Shown piece by piece: positions 32,570-44,929 of a DNA stretch of 64,000 nucleotides. The translations under genes and the position numbers were made by a program. Position 1 is the first letter of the stretch, and each line of letters starts with the position of its first letter. The DNA lies in assembly GCA_012931725.1 (NCBI GenBank), contig CM022948.1, positions 17,876,598 through 17,940,597 of the forward strand, in the 5' to 3' direction. The stretch comes from Litsea cubeba (Eukaryota > Streptophyta > Magnoliopsida > Laurales > Lauraceae). The notes beneath the pieces were generated by a model. It made no database searches. It was not told the origin of the DNA and was given only the letters and a program-made list of their open reading frames with translations.

Positions 32570-32999
32570 TTCTCTTTGACTAAAAGGCCAAAAATTTGTT
32601 TTTTTAGTGCCTAGGTGGTCAAACATGGCTCATATGGGCTAACCCATGGGACCTTAAGCTTTTGAAATGGCTTAGATCTCATATGGTGTCATTTTTATAA
32701 AGAATATCAAAAAATATCTCCTTTGGATAGAGAATATCTAAGAATATCTTTACTTGGAGAGAATCTCTCATGTTCCTTTTATTTTGGGAGAGAATATCTC
32801 AAGATATCTTCCTTTGGGAAAGAATCTTTCATTGATCCTATCTTTTGGGAGAAAATCTCTCATTGATTTCTTTTTGGGAGAGAATCCCTCAAGATATCTT
32901 TCTTTTGTGAAAGAATCTTTCTAATTTCTTTCTTTTGGTAAGGTTACTAATTAGTAACACTTACCTCTTTCTTCTTTCCTTCTTTGGTTTGCTCTCTTC

Positions 33000-33007
33000 T
33001 ATAAAAG
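33000..33007 (+). promoter_or_regulatory. TATA box of PMD copy A
   Basis: TATAAAAG, 129 bp upstream of the ATG at 33129, followed by a CT-rich leader (33030-33125). Confidence 0.78.
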
Positions 33008-33128
33008 CAAGGAGGAGGTTGGATCTCTTGCTCTTATTGCTTTCTTTTGCAACAATCCCAAGAGGGCTTCAAGACCAAGAGTTCTTCTTCTTCAAGATCT
33101 TCAAGACTTTTCTTCTTCTTCTCCATCA

Positions 33129-36100
33129 ATGGCTTCAAGTACGTTCCCTTTTTCAAGAAAACTCCATTGTAGAAAAAATTTCTTTTTTTTTGTTTCTTTC
33201 TTTTCTTTTCTTTTTTTTTCACGTGTTTGCTCTTTTTTTTTACACGTTTTTTTTTGTTTTCTTCCTTTTTTTTGCATGTTTTTTTTTTTTGTGGGCCGTA
33301 AGGACAGATCCGTACGGATCTGGCCGTACGGCCACGTGGCCTGTGGGCCAGCCCCTTTTCCTTTTCTTTTTTTTTTGTTTTCTTTCTCTCTTTTTTTTAG
33401 AAAGTTTCTTTTGTTTTTTTTTCTTTGTTCTTTTTCTTTCTCCTTTCTCCTTTTTTTTGAGAAAGTTTCTTTTCTTCTTCTTCTTCTTTTTTTGCTCATC
33501 ATGATAATGCATTTTTTTTTTTTGCAAAAGAAAGTTTCTTTTCTTCTTCTTCTTCTTTTTTTGCTCATCATGATAATGCATTTTTTTTTTTGCAAACCAA
33601 GATGTTCATGCATGTATATTTTTTTTGTTAATTGAATTGTAGCATGATGTGATAGCATACCTGAAAGTTTTCGCAAATTTGGGAATTTGGAGCTCGCAGC
33701 GATGTTGAGCCCTTCCTGATTTTGCGGAGACTTTGAGGTTTCGAAAGTTTGGAGTTTCGGAGCTTGCAGCAATGTTGAGCCCATCTTCAAGCTTTCTATT
33801 TCTTTCGGGATAGTTCCTTTTTTTCGGAATTGCCCCGGCATCATGTCAAAATTTCGCCAGATTTTTTTTAGTGAGATTCTGTCATTTTGATATTTGATCT
33901 TTTTCTTTTCCATCCTTTGCAAGTGGTTCTTCCAGAACGAACAAGGGTAAAGAGCCTGCTACAAGCGTACCTCGTCGATCTGCTAGATCTTCTAATTTGG
34001 CCGTTCAGCAGGCCTTTGAGAAGGTCCAGTAGCAGCGACTGATCGCTCTCAAGGGAGAGGAATTCTATAAGATCATGGTAAGCAGTCGTCCATGGGTGAT
34101 GGAAGATCAGAGTATTTTACCCAAGCCTACCTTCTTCTTTGGTGATGCCGTCCCTGATGACATGGCATACCAGAGGAGATGTTTTCAGTTTTGTTTCACA
34201 GCATATGGTGGGAAGAAGACTGTTGCTACCCGGTCGACGTTTGATCGCATAGTCTCGATCATGAGCCTTGACCCACGTGCTCTAAGAGAGAAGATCCTCC
34301 AATCTGGGTGAGAAGGACAAATGTAATCAAGACCGGGGTTTTTGTTGGCGGTTCTCCTGGATATACGGAGAGGTCGCCTACTGACATGGACCTGTTGATG
34401 CCATCCAGCGGCTACCGGGGCTCTGATTATCCGTCGGTCGATTTGAGACCGGTGGGCCTTGGTATTTTTGGCGGTGACGGCAGCAATTGGATAAAGCCTT
34501 TTCGACTTCGTGGCCGTTTCAATGCTGACTCCGAGTGGAAGTCGTGGACTGATCGCGCCCTGCTGATTGGTGGCGCCGTTTTGAAGGAAGCCGAGATTTT
34601 TGATGCGGTCCGCGCCTTTAGGGAGACCGTGATCTTTTCCGACGAGGCCTTCATGGCTATGTTGGAGTCATTCCTTCCACAAACCAATACTTTCGTTATG
34701 ACGAATGGTGAGATTGGTTTCTCTTTGAAGGAGCTGAGCGCCATTATTGGATTGCCCATCCTTGGCAAACTCTATGAGGAGTTTATGCCGATCGACAGCA
34801 TCCTTAAGGAGCAGTCTGAGGAGTTCAGGCTTCTGTACTTTCAGCTCGTCGCCTTCTGTGATTTTTTGAAGGAGAATAAGGGTTTGAAAGTTAGATCTAG
34901 TAGTTAGAAGAGTTCTAGCTCTTTGTTCCCCAACTTTTTTGATAGCAGGGAGTCTTCTGATAGTGTGACCCAGGAAGCCAGGGCTCAGGATCCAAGTTCG
35001 AAAAAGATCTTGGTTATGCAAGAAGAGTTGAGAGATTTCTGTGCGAGTACAAACGCCATATGTCCTGACATTGCACTGCGGAGAGATCTCGTTGTTTACC
35101 TCACTTATTGGCTTGGTGAGGCTATTTTTGCTGGAGGAGATGGAACGCACATCAGGCCGCATTGTATTTTTCCAGCTTGTCAGATGGCGTTTGGAGAGCA
35201 GCTTGCTTTGGTGCCAGCCCTTTACTCCTACCTGTGTACCGAACTGCAGGCTGCTGCTTTTTTGGTTCGGCTTGGGCTCCCTAAAAATAGGGTATTTTCA
35301 GCCCACATCTTTTATTCTAGTATGTGTACCACTGTCCTGGCTTCCACCGGCTGGGTGCCGTACAGGATGATGATCCTCTGATGATTCGGCTAGCTAAGGG
35401 CAAAGCCGTGTCCGAATCACTTTTGTTTGCCCGCATGAGGATCCGACGGTTCAGGGACGTCGAGATGGGGCAGTCTTCAGTGAAGCTTTCTCCGGAGTTG
35501 CGAAATAAGGCTTTTGATTTTGGTGCCTCCCGAGACTCTACCAGGGCGGGGTCGGGAAGGCATTACTCCTTGACGAACGTAGAGAATGAGTGGCTTTTCA
35601 ACATATGTGTCGGCACGATGGTGTACCACAGTCATCTTTTTGTCGACATCCAACCGTATGTACCCTCTCGCTTTGCTTTACAGTTGGGCTTTTCTCAAGG
35701 CGTTGTTGGACCGCCTTCAAGCATGGTGAAGCGCTTTGGAGGTTTACAGGACGGGAGAAATGCATGGGCTTTAGAGCAGCTAGAACAGGAGGAAGCTAAA
35801 CTTGATGCTTGGATGCAAGCGGCACAGAGGCAAGCTTCTGTGGAGTCTACTGATAAGGGTAGACCATCCAGTGAGGAGTCAAGTGGGAGACCTGCCTCTG
35901 ACAGCGGGGCAGGTTCTCTAAGAGGCGAGCCCGCAGAAGTAAGAGGAAGAGGAGTCATCATCGCAACAAGGGGCAGCATGAGGACTCTCCTGACTTAGAA
36001 CTCCCTCTTACTATCAATGAAGAGGTGCCAGAGAATGCTGACGAGCCTCCAGAGAAGAGAAGCCGAGAAGAAGAGACCGTCGGTGAAGGTATGATTCCTC

Positions 36101-37217
36101 CTCTTTCTCTTTCCATTTCTTTTCATGGGATTTTTCCATGTCTTGATTTGTTTTCTCTCCCTGCTGCTCCTCTTTTTTTTTAGCAGAGGAAGATTTGGCA
36201 ATGCATGAGGTTCCAACCGATGAGGTGGTGACGGATCCTATCGGGGCACCTGAAGAAGAATCGAGGGACTCTGGAGTGAATCCAGAATCTCCAATTGGTA
36301 TAACTTCTTTTGCATTCTTTTTTTTTGTGTCTGTGACTTGGTTTGCTAACATTTTTCTTGTCAGCTGACTTGCCACAGGATTCCGATGACTTTGAACCAT
36401 CGATGGACGCAAATGTTGATGATGTTTCCGATGAGTTCATGGAGGAAGAGAGTGTTCCGCCAGTCGTCGAAGAAGGTATTTTATAGTAATAACCCTGATA
36501 GTGATTTTCAAACAGGATCATATTCATACCTTCTTGTGTTATTTTGGCAGGTTTTGAGGTGACAGCAGAGAGTCCGTCGCTTCCTTCAGAACCAGGGCAA
36601 GAGATGCCAGAGGTCGATCCAGAGGTAGAGACTCCTGGGACCAGTTCTGACACTGTTGAGGAGATACCTCGTGCTGAGATTCCTTCCCGAGCAGCTCCAA
36701 CTGGAAAGAGTTCTTTTGTTACTCTTCCAACGGGTGATGACATGGGCAGCCGACCAACGGAGTTGGGCGAATCTTCAGCTGGGCCATCTCTTCTTTTTGC
36801 GAAGAAGGTGGTGGTGCGGGTTTTGAGCTCTTGGATTGAGACTCTCCATTCTAGGCACTTGGATGCCGGATTTGGCATGATCCAGCATGTGCAGGAGATT
36901 CTCAGTGATGCCGAAGAGGCTGGTCTGGATGTCACAGGTGCCAGGGCAATCGTTGATAGGATCATTGAGCTGGGTGACAAATGGTTTGAGGCCATGGGTT
37001 TGGCTGATGACCAGTTCTTTAAGGAGATGTTCTTGGACCCTGCTGATAAGGCTAAGTCTGACCTGGACGAGGCTACACAAAGCAGGAAGCAGATAGTCCG
37101 AGAGAACAACTTAGAAGAGCTAACCATCATTGGGCTGACACATGACCTTAACATCCTTGATAGGGAGGTCGATGAGGCCAGGAAACGTCTTGAGCATCTG
37201 CAGGCACAAGTCGCTGC
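33129..37217 (+). pseudogene. PMD gene copy A, truncated by the CACTA element
   Basis: Exon 1 is ATGGCTTCAA at 33129-33138. Exon 2 begins near 33924, but the acceptor AG of copy B reads AA here. The frame 34075-34311 and, after a one-base loss near 34272, the frame 34308-34907 carry the N-terminal PMD. A TAG at 34905-34907 is shared with copy B. Exons continue with introns at 36089-36186, 36298-36364 and 36475-36550, all GT-AG; the acceptor of the last intron (GGCAG|G) is intact, unlike copy B. Copy A keeps the central part missing from B (35240-35770, DDPLMIRLAKGKAVSESLLF) but lacks about 290 bp after 35771. The last exon (coiled coil) is cut at 37217. Confidence 0.85.
33306..33341. repeat. 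Palindrome triad in intron 1 of PMD copy A
   Basis: AGATCCGTACGGATCT (33306-33321), GGCCGTACGGCC (33322-33333) and GGCCACGTGGCC (33330-33341) are all perfect, adjacent or overlapping palindromes. They are surrounded by hundreds of bases of near-pure T tracts. Confidence 0.9.
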
Positions 37218-37640
37218 CACTACACCATTTCAGGATATACCTAACGGTTTAAAACCGTTACTAAAAAAATTTGTAATAGTTTTTTTGGGTAACAGTTTGG
37301 GCGTTTCTAATCTGTTATAAACATTCTTAACGGTTATAAACCGTTACAAACATATTAATTGTAACGCTTTATTTCCGTTACTAAAATTAGTTCCTAACGG
37401 TTTTAATACTCATTTGTGTTAATAATTTTTAATAAAACAGTAACAGTTTCGTAAGTTTTGTAACGGTATTTTACACTTAAATATTTGTAACGGTTTTATA
37501 AACTCTGTAACGGTTTTTCGTGCCAAATTTGTGTTAGTGGTTCATAACATTCCTAACGGTTGTGAAATCTTTTGTAACGTTTTTTAAATGTTGCTATTCG
37601 CACAAATTAGTAACGGTTATAAACCGTTACAAAACTGTTT
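37218..37640. repeat. CACTA left terminus and subterminal repeats
   Basis: After the CACTA terminus there are about ten copies of TAACGGTT or its complement AACCGTTA in both orientations, some as hairpins (GTAACGGTTATAAACCGTTAC, twice). Such subterminal motifs bind the TNPA-type protein in known CACTA systems; here the role is inferred from position. The 3 bp before the terminus are TGC or GCC. Confidence 0.85.
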
Positions 37641-38337
37641 CATATGTAAAAAAAAAATTATCCAAAAACCACCCCTGAATACCGAACATGCTGCATATAT
37701 AAAAATGCCCTTTTACACAGTTCAAACATTAACAAGATAGAACACTCATTTTCCAAAATCTTCTTTGGAAAACACTCAGGCTTAATGCATCTTGTTTTCC
37801 ACATTTGTTTCACATTCCTACAAAAATACTAGTGTGAGCTTTTTTGAAGATGAGGAAACATTCAATTCTAGCTACAACTTTAGTTTCCATTTCTCATCCC
37901 AACAACTATGCAAAGAATAGGGCCAAAAGGTACTACAGAGTCTTTAGTTAATCTAGGAATAAAGAGGCCAAACAAATAAAACAGATTGCCAAACTGAACC
38001 CGACTTGGATTGGCATCTATAAACCTTGTATCCACTCCCACCTATTAAAAACAGAATCCCTGAAAATTACTAAACTCGTATTACTTCATAAATTCTTCTA
38101 TATCCTATGATACTCTTGAAAAGAGCCATGTATAGCATTGGATAGGAGTGTCTGCTCACTGGAAAAGGAGCCATGTATCTTTTTGTGATGAACACCACTA
38201 ATATTAACAAATGTAGGGAAGGGACAAGGAAAATATAGCAAATTAAGGCATAAAAGACTAGATGATATTTGTTTGACCAAGGTGATCTACAAATGAAAAT
38301 AGGTCAACACAAAACCACAAAAATAGATAACGAGTAC
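37641..38337. other. CACTA internal sequence, nothing recognised
   Basis: AT-rich, no long ORF and no repeat of note. It may include intron or 3' flank of the captured exon at 38338. Confidence 0.5.
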
Positions 38338-38466
38338 CTGTACAAAAACAGTCCCTCGTTCATAGGCTACTCTATTTATAGTTCGTTGTGTTCTTTCACC
38401 ACAGGCATCACAAGTGAATTGTACAAGCAGACTTCTCCTAGGAAGCTTTATATCAAAAGTTGCTTC
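38338..38466 (-). pseudogene. Captured exon: DNL-type (Zim17/HEP1) zinc finger protein
   Basis: A 129-nt open stretch with a splice acceptor (TATACAG|GAAG) and donor (GTACAG|GTAC) encodes 43 residues including FDIKLPRRS, LVQFTCDACGERT and NRVAYERGTVFVQ. The C-x-x-C pair and the AYERGTVFVQ block are the first half of the DNL zinc finger found in organelle Hsp70 escort proteins. The second C-x-x-C would be in the next exon, which I do not find. It lies on the same strand as the transposase genes. It is a single-exon fragment and is not expected to work. Confidence 0.72.
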
Positions 38467-40344
38467 CTGTATAGATATAATAAATCAGTAATAAGTAATA
38501 ATTCTTTAAGGCATAACCCAGTGACAAAAAGAAATAGAACATCATTATTGTTGTTCCCTACTATCAACTTGATGTGCATTACTCAATGTGAAAGCATGAG
38601 TTTCAGACTTTCAGTTCATTACCATGAATGTAAGCAAACACAATTTTCAAATAGAATAAAACAGAATCAATAGTCAGAAGAACAATAGAAAGACAACCAT
38701 TTCAAAATCAATTTTCAACACATTGGGTTTAAGCATTGTTGCCAACCATTTATCACTCAATGGTAACTCTTCAACTCCCAACTACCTTGTTTTAATTCAG
38801 TAGTCTCCAACTTGATCAAGCAACCAAGATTAAAAACCATTTCAATAAGCTGTTGAGAAAGTAGGAAGATTATGAAACCAAAATCATGAGCAGAGAATGC
38901 CATGCGTGACACGAGGAAGAAGGAAAAAAATAGAAAACATAACAAAACAAAGACCATCTAACGAAACTTACTAATAGCAATTCACTTATATAAGCCCACG
39001 GCAGGAAGAGAGACAGACTCATCATCTAATAGGGACTTCAACATTGAAGGAAAACAAATTCATGAAAATGCAAGGAGAGAAGTGGAAGACACTTTAAGTG
39101 GAAGACACTTAAATAATACATGTTCGTGACCATCATGCTTGCCGAGAAGCAGATTGAGACAACTAAAAAAATCCCTGGAAAGCTTTGCTGCTCAGAAATC
39201 CCCAAATGATTCCACCACCCTGGTACTCCTAACAGCCATTCAGAAATCTTACTTGATCTTAGTTTTCATAAATTGCATTTAAAAGATTATCTAACCTGAT
39301 AGAATCTAGAATTCTTATACCAGAAAACCAGCCCAGATTCTGAATCTCAATCCATTTTCAACAGTCATGAACAAGATTTCAGAATTTTCAGACACAATTC
39401 ATATGATTCTATCAGTTTCCAACAAAATAAACCACTCTTGGAACTAAAGATTTCACCTTTTCCACCAAATGCTGGCTAAAAAGACCATGTACTAATAACG
39501 TTGCATAATTCTTGGGCCAATGCAATGCAGATGCACAAAAAGGCAGACTTAACAAATAAATGCATCAGATCCCCATAGAATTTAAAGAAACTGCCACAGG
39601 ATAGAGAGACTACCATACCAATTGTTTCACCTCTCAAATGGATGTTTTTAGAAACCACAATGAATAATATAAAAGTGCACAATGCCTTGTTAACTTCCAC
39701 CACATGCACATTCATCTGTACAGACAATAAATGGAGCAGATCAGCCATCATGGAATACCAGCACACAAAAAAGTAGAAAAAACCATCAACATGTTCTCTG
39801 CAACAAAATATATACATTGTTATTGTTCTAGTCAGTGACAGCAAGGTTCAGGTTTTGGCAATATTATCAACATTTGTCTTTAAAGTTGTTTGGTACCTCT
39901 GATGAAAAAAAAATCAGAATCATATCATCTGAAAAAAAAATGGACACACTGACATAGACAGTAGGAACCACCTGATGATAGTAAACCATAACATTCAGAC
40001 ATTTAAACTAGGTGGTCACAAACATTCTGATCACATAAGAAAGGGGAAAAAATGGCAACAAAGACGGCATGCTTCTTTGATCTTTAGCAAAGGTAAAATG
40101 GCTAAAACAGCCAAAAATACATAGTTATATCTTGCTATGAATGGTCAGAAGGTAGTGTTATAAAATACATAGCTAATATACATATGCTTCAATCACAATA
40201 CATTAAATCATTTTAGAAAGTTCATATCAAGTGTCATAAAATAAAAGAAATTCATAATGCATGACTTTGTTTCATTTCATAAAGAATTAGAAGATACTAA
40301 AATATTTAAAAAAAATTGATGGAGACGGCCTTGTGAAGACTAAC
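38467..40344. other. CACTA internal sequence, nothing recognised
   Basis: 1.9 kb, AT-rich. The ORF at 39476-39844 (minus) shows only hydrophobic stretches without a family signature, so I do not call it. Confidence 0.5.
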
Positions 40345-40396
40345 CTTAATGAAATACTGATACATTGCATATGGTGTTTGTTGTATCCACTGCACC
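40345..40396 (-). pseudogene. Captured exon: probable ERGIC/Erv46-type vesicle protein
   Basis: A 52-nt exon bounded by acceptor CCCAG|GG and donor TTAAG|GTTAG encodes (G)VQWIQQTPYAMYQYFIK. The DGVxW...TPxxMYQYFIK stretch is characteristic of the luminal domain of ERGIC-family ER-Golgi cargo receptors. The match is short, so other origins cannot be excluded. No flanking exon was identified. Confidence 0.5.
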
Positions 40397-41867
40397 CTGG
40401 GAGTTTTAACAAGATTTAGCAACCAAAAATAAAATTACATCAATACCAATCTACAATCTCAAGGAATCCATAGATGTTGCATCCTTCACCTTCTTCCTCT
40501 TTAATCCTTTCAAGGAAACCCTCTCTTTTGCACTAATACAAGTGAGGAACAAAGAAACCAATTAATCTAAATTCATAATCACAAGAGCTTACAAATGATA
40601 AAAGTTTACTATACAATAGTTAAGGCCCGTTGCACTAATTTTTCACACATGCAAAATACATAACATTAAAAAAAAAAAAAAGAGCACAGAAAATAGTAAA
40701 TGGTATACAGGAATAAAATTGTGGGCTAAGTTTGACCCTTCACGCATGTGAGGTTCTACATTGCCAGATATCATGGACTTTTCACAAGTGAAACCCATTG
40801 TATTAACTATAGGATGTGGAAAGTGGCATGATGGGAGTAAGTTTGGCCTGGAAGATTGTATCTGAATCTAAGATAAGAAACATGTAAATGCTGTGCTTAT
40901 GCATATCATGCAAGAATCTACTCTTGTTTCAAAGCAAGTTTAATGTGATCTCACAGCCAAAACATTGAATTCCGCAGAAACTCTACATTATGAGTTAATT
41001 TCATTAATCCCACAATGTATATTAGCTAAAGTGCTTAAACATATTGAATAAATATTTTTGCAGTGATGAACTTCAAGATCAGGAACTGGCTTAATAAGCT
41101 GGCTTAATATGCCATTCAGAACTTATAACAATGGCCTCAAGGACATACAAAATAAAGCACAACATTTGAATTTCACACTGCATGGTATATGTTGATTCAA
41201 ATCCAAAAATCCTATGCAAGGGATTCACTGCCTATTTTCCAAGACAGCAGGTAATAGGTGAGCTTATACCTGATGAATGTGATATTGAAGTGCACTCCAA
41301 TTCTTTGGATTAGATTTAGATTCAATGGTTTTGATTGAAGAAAGCAGGAAATGGAGATGTCTTGAGGATGAACCCCACTTTGTGGTGCACCCAAATACAC
41401 CATATCATTTCCACTATTGACAGCAGAGAAAAAAGAATTGTAAAGATAATAACAAAAGGTTTCAACTTTTCTATCATCACTAGTAACCACTTGCTTTAGA
41501 ATAACTGATCAATGCTACTGACCTGGTTAATTATTAATATAAAACTAGCTTTTGTGATTTCATCACAACCCATTTCCAATGTTGTAACTTGTAAGCATTT
41601 GATAGAATGATGATAATTTAGTGCTGTGGAAAAGGCCCCAATTAGGGCTGGCTGCACTTTAACTATTTGGGCTAGATTTTGGGCCCCACCATTCAAACAT
41701 CAGATTTTTCCCATGCCCAGTCCTGGCCCATTGACAGCATTCAAGAAACAAATGTTTTATTATTATTTGTCAAAATAAATATTTGATCTTGAGGAATCAT
41801 GATATTATATATCTTGATAAACTATACAAGTCTTCAAAAATGAAGAAGAAGAAGAGGAGGAAAGAAC
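40397..41867. other. CACTA internal sequence, nothing recognised
   Basis: 1.5 kb AT-rich sequence. The minus ORF at 41212-41490 contains VYLGAPQSGVHPQDIS, which I could not assign to a family. Confidence 0.45.
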
Positions 41868-42640
41868 CTGTTCCAATTAGATCTCTTGAAATCAGATCCT
41901 TCCATGCAAGTTCCTTTCCATCTTGAAGGAATTGGTACCATTCCAGCATCATTGAGACTCAGGGATTCTGGCCAAATCCCTACAAAATAAATATAATTTT
42001 TACTATAAATAATGTAGCCTTTTAAAATTAAAAAAAACTTGAAGATCATGGATCAAGAGATTAGAATGATTAGTGGGGCCCACAATAATAATGGCCTTGA
42101 TTTGCATACATTAACAGTAGATTTACCACTGTTTTGCAATAGTAACAATCTACAAACCAAGATCTCTCCCTCCCTTGTCGGATAATTCCATGCATTAATT
42201 AAAGTCTCATCATAAGCCAACACAAGCCCCAGGACATTGGACCTAATCTCCCACAGCACATGTTAGATGCCTGGTTCCTGTTGGCCTCATGCCTATTACT
42301 TGCATGCATGGCTTGTGGGCCCACAGACAACATGAGCATTGAATAGGTACAAAACAACTATTTCTAGGTCAATGGGACAGGTGAGCCCTACTCGATAACA
42401 GCTGAATACTCACTGGGACTAACCAAAGAAAAGTAAGAGATCATATTAATAGTGTATAAATCACTAACTTACCTTAATATAGTTGGGATAAGGCTTTGAT
42501 GATAATAAGGACAATCAAAATATATCACCGTGTGGACGATTTCAAGTGTGATAACATAAGAAAGATATACGAAAATATAAAAATAAAAGCTCACCTGTGT
42601 CTATCATTCCGACAATGACGTCGCCGGTAAGATATGGATA
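41868..42640 (-). pseudogene. Captured fragment: subtilisin-like serine protease, two exons
   Basis: Exon a (about 42640-42595) encodes YLTGDVIVGMIDTG, which contains the catalytic aspartate of plant subtilases (V-I-D-T-G type). Donor GTGAGC and acceptor TTTGTAG bound an intron at 41980-42594. Exon b (41979-41868) encodes IWPESLSLNDAGM, IPSRWKGTCMEG and SDFKRSNWNR, ending at donor CAG|GTTC. Joining the exons restores the phase exactly at D-T-G-I-W-P-E-S. The family has cysteine where NWNR has tryptophan. Only the region around the catalytic Asp is present; the His and Ser parts are missing. A real intron shows capture from genomic DNA, not from mRNA. Confidence 0.85.
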
Positions 42641-44249
42641 TCATTTTCTGGTTTCACAAACATCTACCTAGGATGTTTTCTGGTTTCACAAACATCTACC
42701 TGCACTTTAACATTCAGTTTAGCAAAAATTGAAGAAAGGTACTTGAGAAAGCAACCTGAGATAACAAGTAACCAAGGAAGTCAAATGTGGGAGAACAAAA
42801 CCATCACCAAAAGAGTCTAGACAATTAAAAACACCATCATCAACACCACTGTATAATAAAAAAACCCATCACCAACACAACAATGTCTCCTCTTTGGTTG
42901 GAAATGATTACCCAACTATTACTCTAGTAAATCAAACCTAGGATGGTGAGGGTCCTATTTACATCACTTTGTATCCCTCATTCATCACCTCTTGAATATT
43001 CCTTCATTAGAACTCACTTTACCATGGATTCTTAGGAATTCAATACAAAGCAGGCAAACAAGCCCAAAACAAAATAAATAGGGTGAATGCCTAATATTTG
43101 ATATATGAGAATAACTTCCACAATATGTGGAAGTAGTTGTTGGTATTTCACTGGACATCATACATGTTTTCCAAGATGTATCGTGTGAGAGTGAAATAAT
43201 ATTGCAAGACTAGCCTCGTTACATAAGTTACTCATGATTGACACATGAAGCCCACTTTGGACAGTCATCTGTTAAGCCTGTCAACTGACTGGATCATAAT
43301 CAATCCTAAGGAATAGGATTCCTATTTCTTCAGTGGGTACCATTGCTTACATGCCAATAATAGGCAGAACAAGCCAGCACACCGAATCCAAACAGCAAAA
43401 CGCCACACAGCACAGCGAAGAGAAGGAAAGGCTAGAAACAAAATTCGACCAGCCCACCAACAAATCAGCTCAACACTCCACTACAGCTCAGAACTTCTGA
43501 ACCAACATGAGCCCAAGCAGCTCAGCACAGCACGCACCACACAGAATAACCAAAGAACCAGAGATGAAGCAGGGGCTCAAACCAGACCCATACCACGCAG
43601 GACAGGATGTGCCTTTTGTTATATTGGGGTCTGAATGGTGCTTGGTAAACAGAAAGAGATTTGACCAGAAACAATCATACCAAAACCAGTTCGGGTGGAA
43701 GAATTCCTACCTGTCGACCATATCTAGTGCCAGTCATTTTCTCTATCCATCAGTTATTGACCCTGAATGGTATGCCACATCACTCGTCCACAAGTAGCCA
43801 GCATCTTACTTAGACTCTTTGTCACTTATTATGCACTTCCATCATGGCATATGAAGAATTTGGGTTTGCACTGCAATTCATTGGATGTGTTTATCCTCTT
43901 AAGGAACACACATTGGAAAGATGGCAAGTAAAGGGGAAAGAACAAAAAAACGAGAAAAAGAATCTAATGGACTTTGAACGATGTATCCATAGAAGAAACT
44001 GCCATTTTATGTCCAAACCAGTTACTTGGAAACCCAAGTTCTCGACGTGTATGAGAAAATGAAGATGCATAAGCATAAAAAATGCATTACTATCCTTTAA
44101 AAATAGTGACCATACTAGAAAACCCAAAATGGCATGTGGCAAAAGAGTTAATGATCACTATCACTTAACAAATGCAATAAAACAATCAGCCAAAAGATTG
44201 ACTGGGAAAAAGAACAAAATGAAGAAATGAGAGAAGCAGCAAACAATAC
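42641..44249. other. CACTA internal sequence, nothing certain
   Basis: 1.6 kb. A plus-strand ORF at 43507-43797 and a CA-rich stretch near 43370-43560 show no recognisable domain. A possible pair of short repeats (TTTTCTGGTTTCACAAACATCTACCT) lies at 42636-42702. Confidence 0.45.
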
Positions 44250-44329
44250 TTCTAAGACTTCATCAGCCACTTCAAGATCTAAATTCCTTGGTACAAAGCC
44301 CGCTCCTATACCTTGATTCTTGTGAGGAC
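44250..44329 (-). pseudogene. Captured exon: O-acetylserine (thiol) lyase (cysteine synthase)
   Basis: An 80-nt exon with acceptor TGCAG|GTCC and a GT donor after GAA encodes PHKNQGIGAGFVPRNLDL and EVADEVLE. The GPHKxQGIGAGFxP block is the conserved segment before the C-terminal part of PLP-dependent cysteine synthases; only this exon is present. The usual residue after PHK is isoleucine, asparagine here. It is on the transposase strand. Confidence 0.82.
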
Positions 44330-44432
44330 CTGCATGCAAAAGATGGCACTGGTCAGAAGGATGCACCAAATTCACTGTTTAGAAACAGATGATGTGGGAT
44401 GTATCACCAAAAAACTAAGGAAATGATGCATC

Positions 44433-44747
44433 TTCTGGAGTTACCTGCTTATATTTCTTGTAGATTCGCTTGGTTACTATGTTCTTGGATTCATCATTAA
44501 TCGACAAGGGATTGCACATCTCAGCCCGGTGCTCATCTACCTGGAATGACTCCAATCCCTTGGCAGTGACAGTGGCAGTGACTCCTTGAGCAACTACACA
44601 GTATGCATGGCAATAAAATATAATAAAATAAAGGATCTTTGTGGTACAAAATGGAAAATCTTAAAATCACCAAAGCATCTACCTGATTTCACCATGTTGC
44701 CGCTGGCCAAGATTTAGAAGTATAATTGCAAAATCAGTCCCAAGTAC
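44433..44747 (-). other. Two unrecognised exon-like segments
   Basis: Segment 1 (44747-44683) encodes VLGTDFAIILLNLGQRQHGEI between acceptor TGCAG and donor GTAGAT. Segment 2 (about 44595-44433) encodes AQGVTATVTAKGLESFQ, EHRAEMCNPLSI and IVTKRIYKKYKQ, followed by GTAACT. Splicing them together at the visible sites does not keep the frame, so they may be from one damaged gene or from two. No family was recognised. Confidence 0.4.
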
Positions 44748-44929
44748 CTGCATAATAGATCAACAGGTGCCAATATAAACCATAAAATGAGACCAGTCCA
44801 TGCCTTAGGACTGATGGAGAAATTTTCCACAAACAGCATATCTATTGATGTTTATGGAGAAAAATAAAATACAAAAAAGTCATCCACCTGGACACCCACT
44901 GCCTCCTCTTCTTCCACCACCTGCACATC

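Larger units (their letters stand above)
32570..37217 (-). mobile_element. Tat-A, part 2: continuation after Tat-B
   Basis: It starts with the second TTCTC copy and continues the internal 3' region of Tat-A: upstream array, promoter and PMD gene, with the PMD gene on the plus strand because Tat-A is on the minus strand. It ends at 37217 where the CACTA element starts inside the PMD last exon. The pol, gag and 5' LTR of Tat-A are not in the window. Confidence 0.9.

Noticed and set aside
33129..33635. Phenylalanine-rich ORF that starts at the PMD ATG (also 60201-60650)
   Set aside because: It reads through the intron 1 donor into T runs. The conserved donor, and exon 2 in phase in copy B, show that splicing is the better reading.
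41212..41490. Minus ORF with VYLGAPQSGVHPQDIS as a further subtilase exon
   Set aside because: It does not match the part of subtilase that should follow the exon at 41868, and no phase-compatible splice sites were found.
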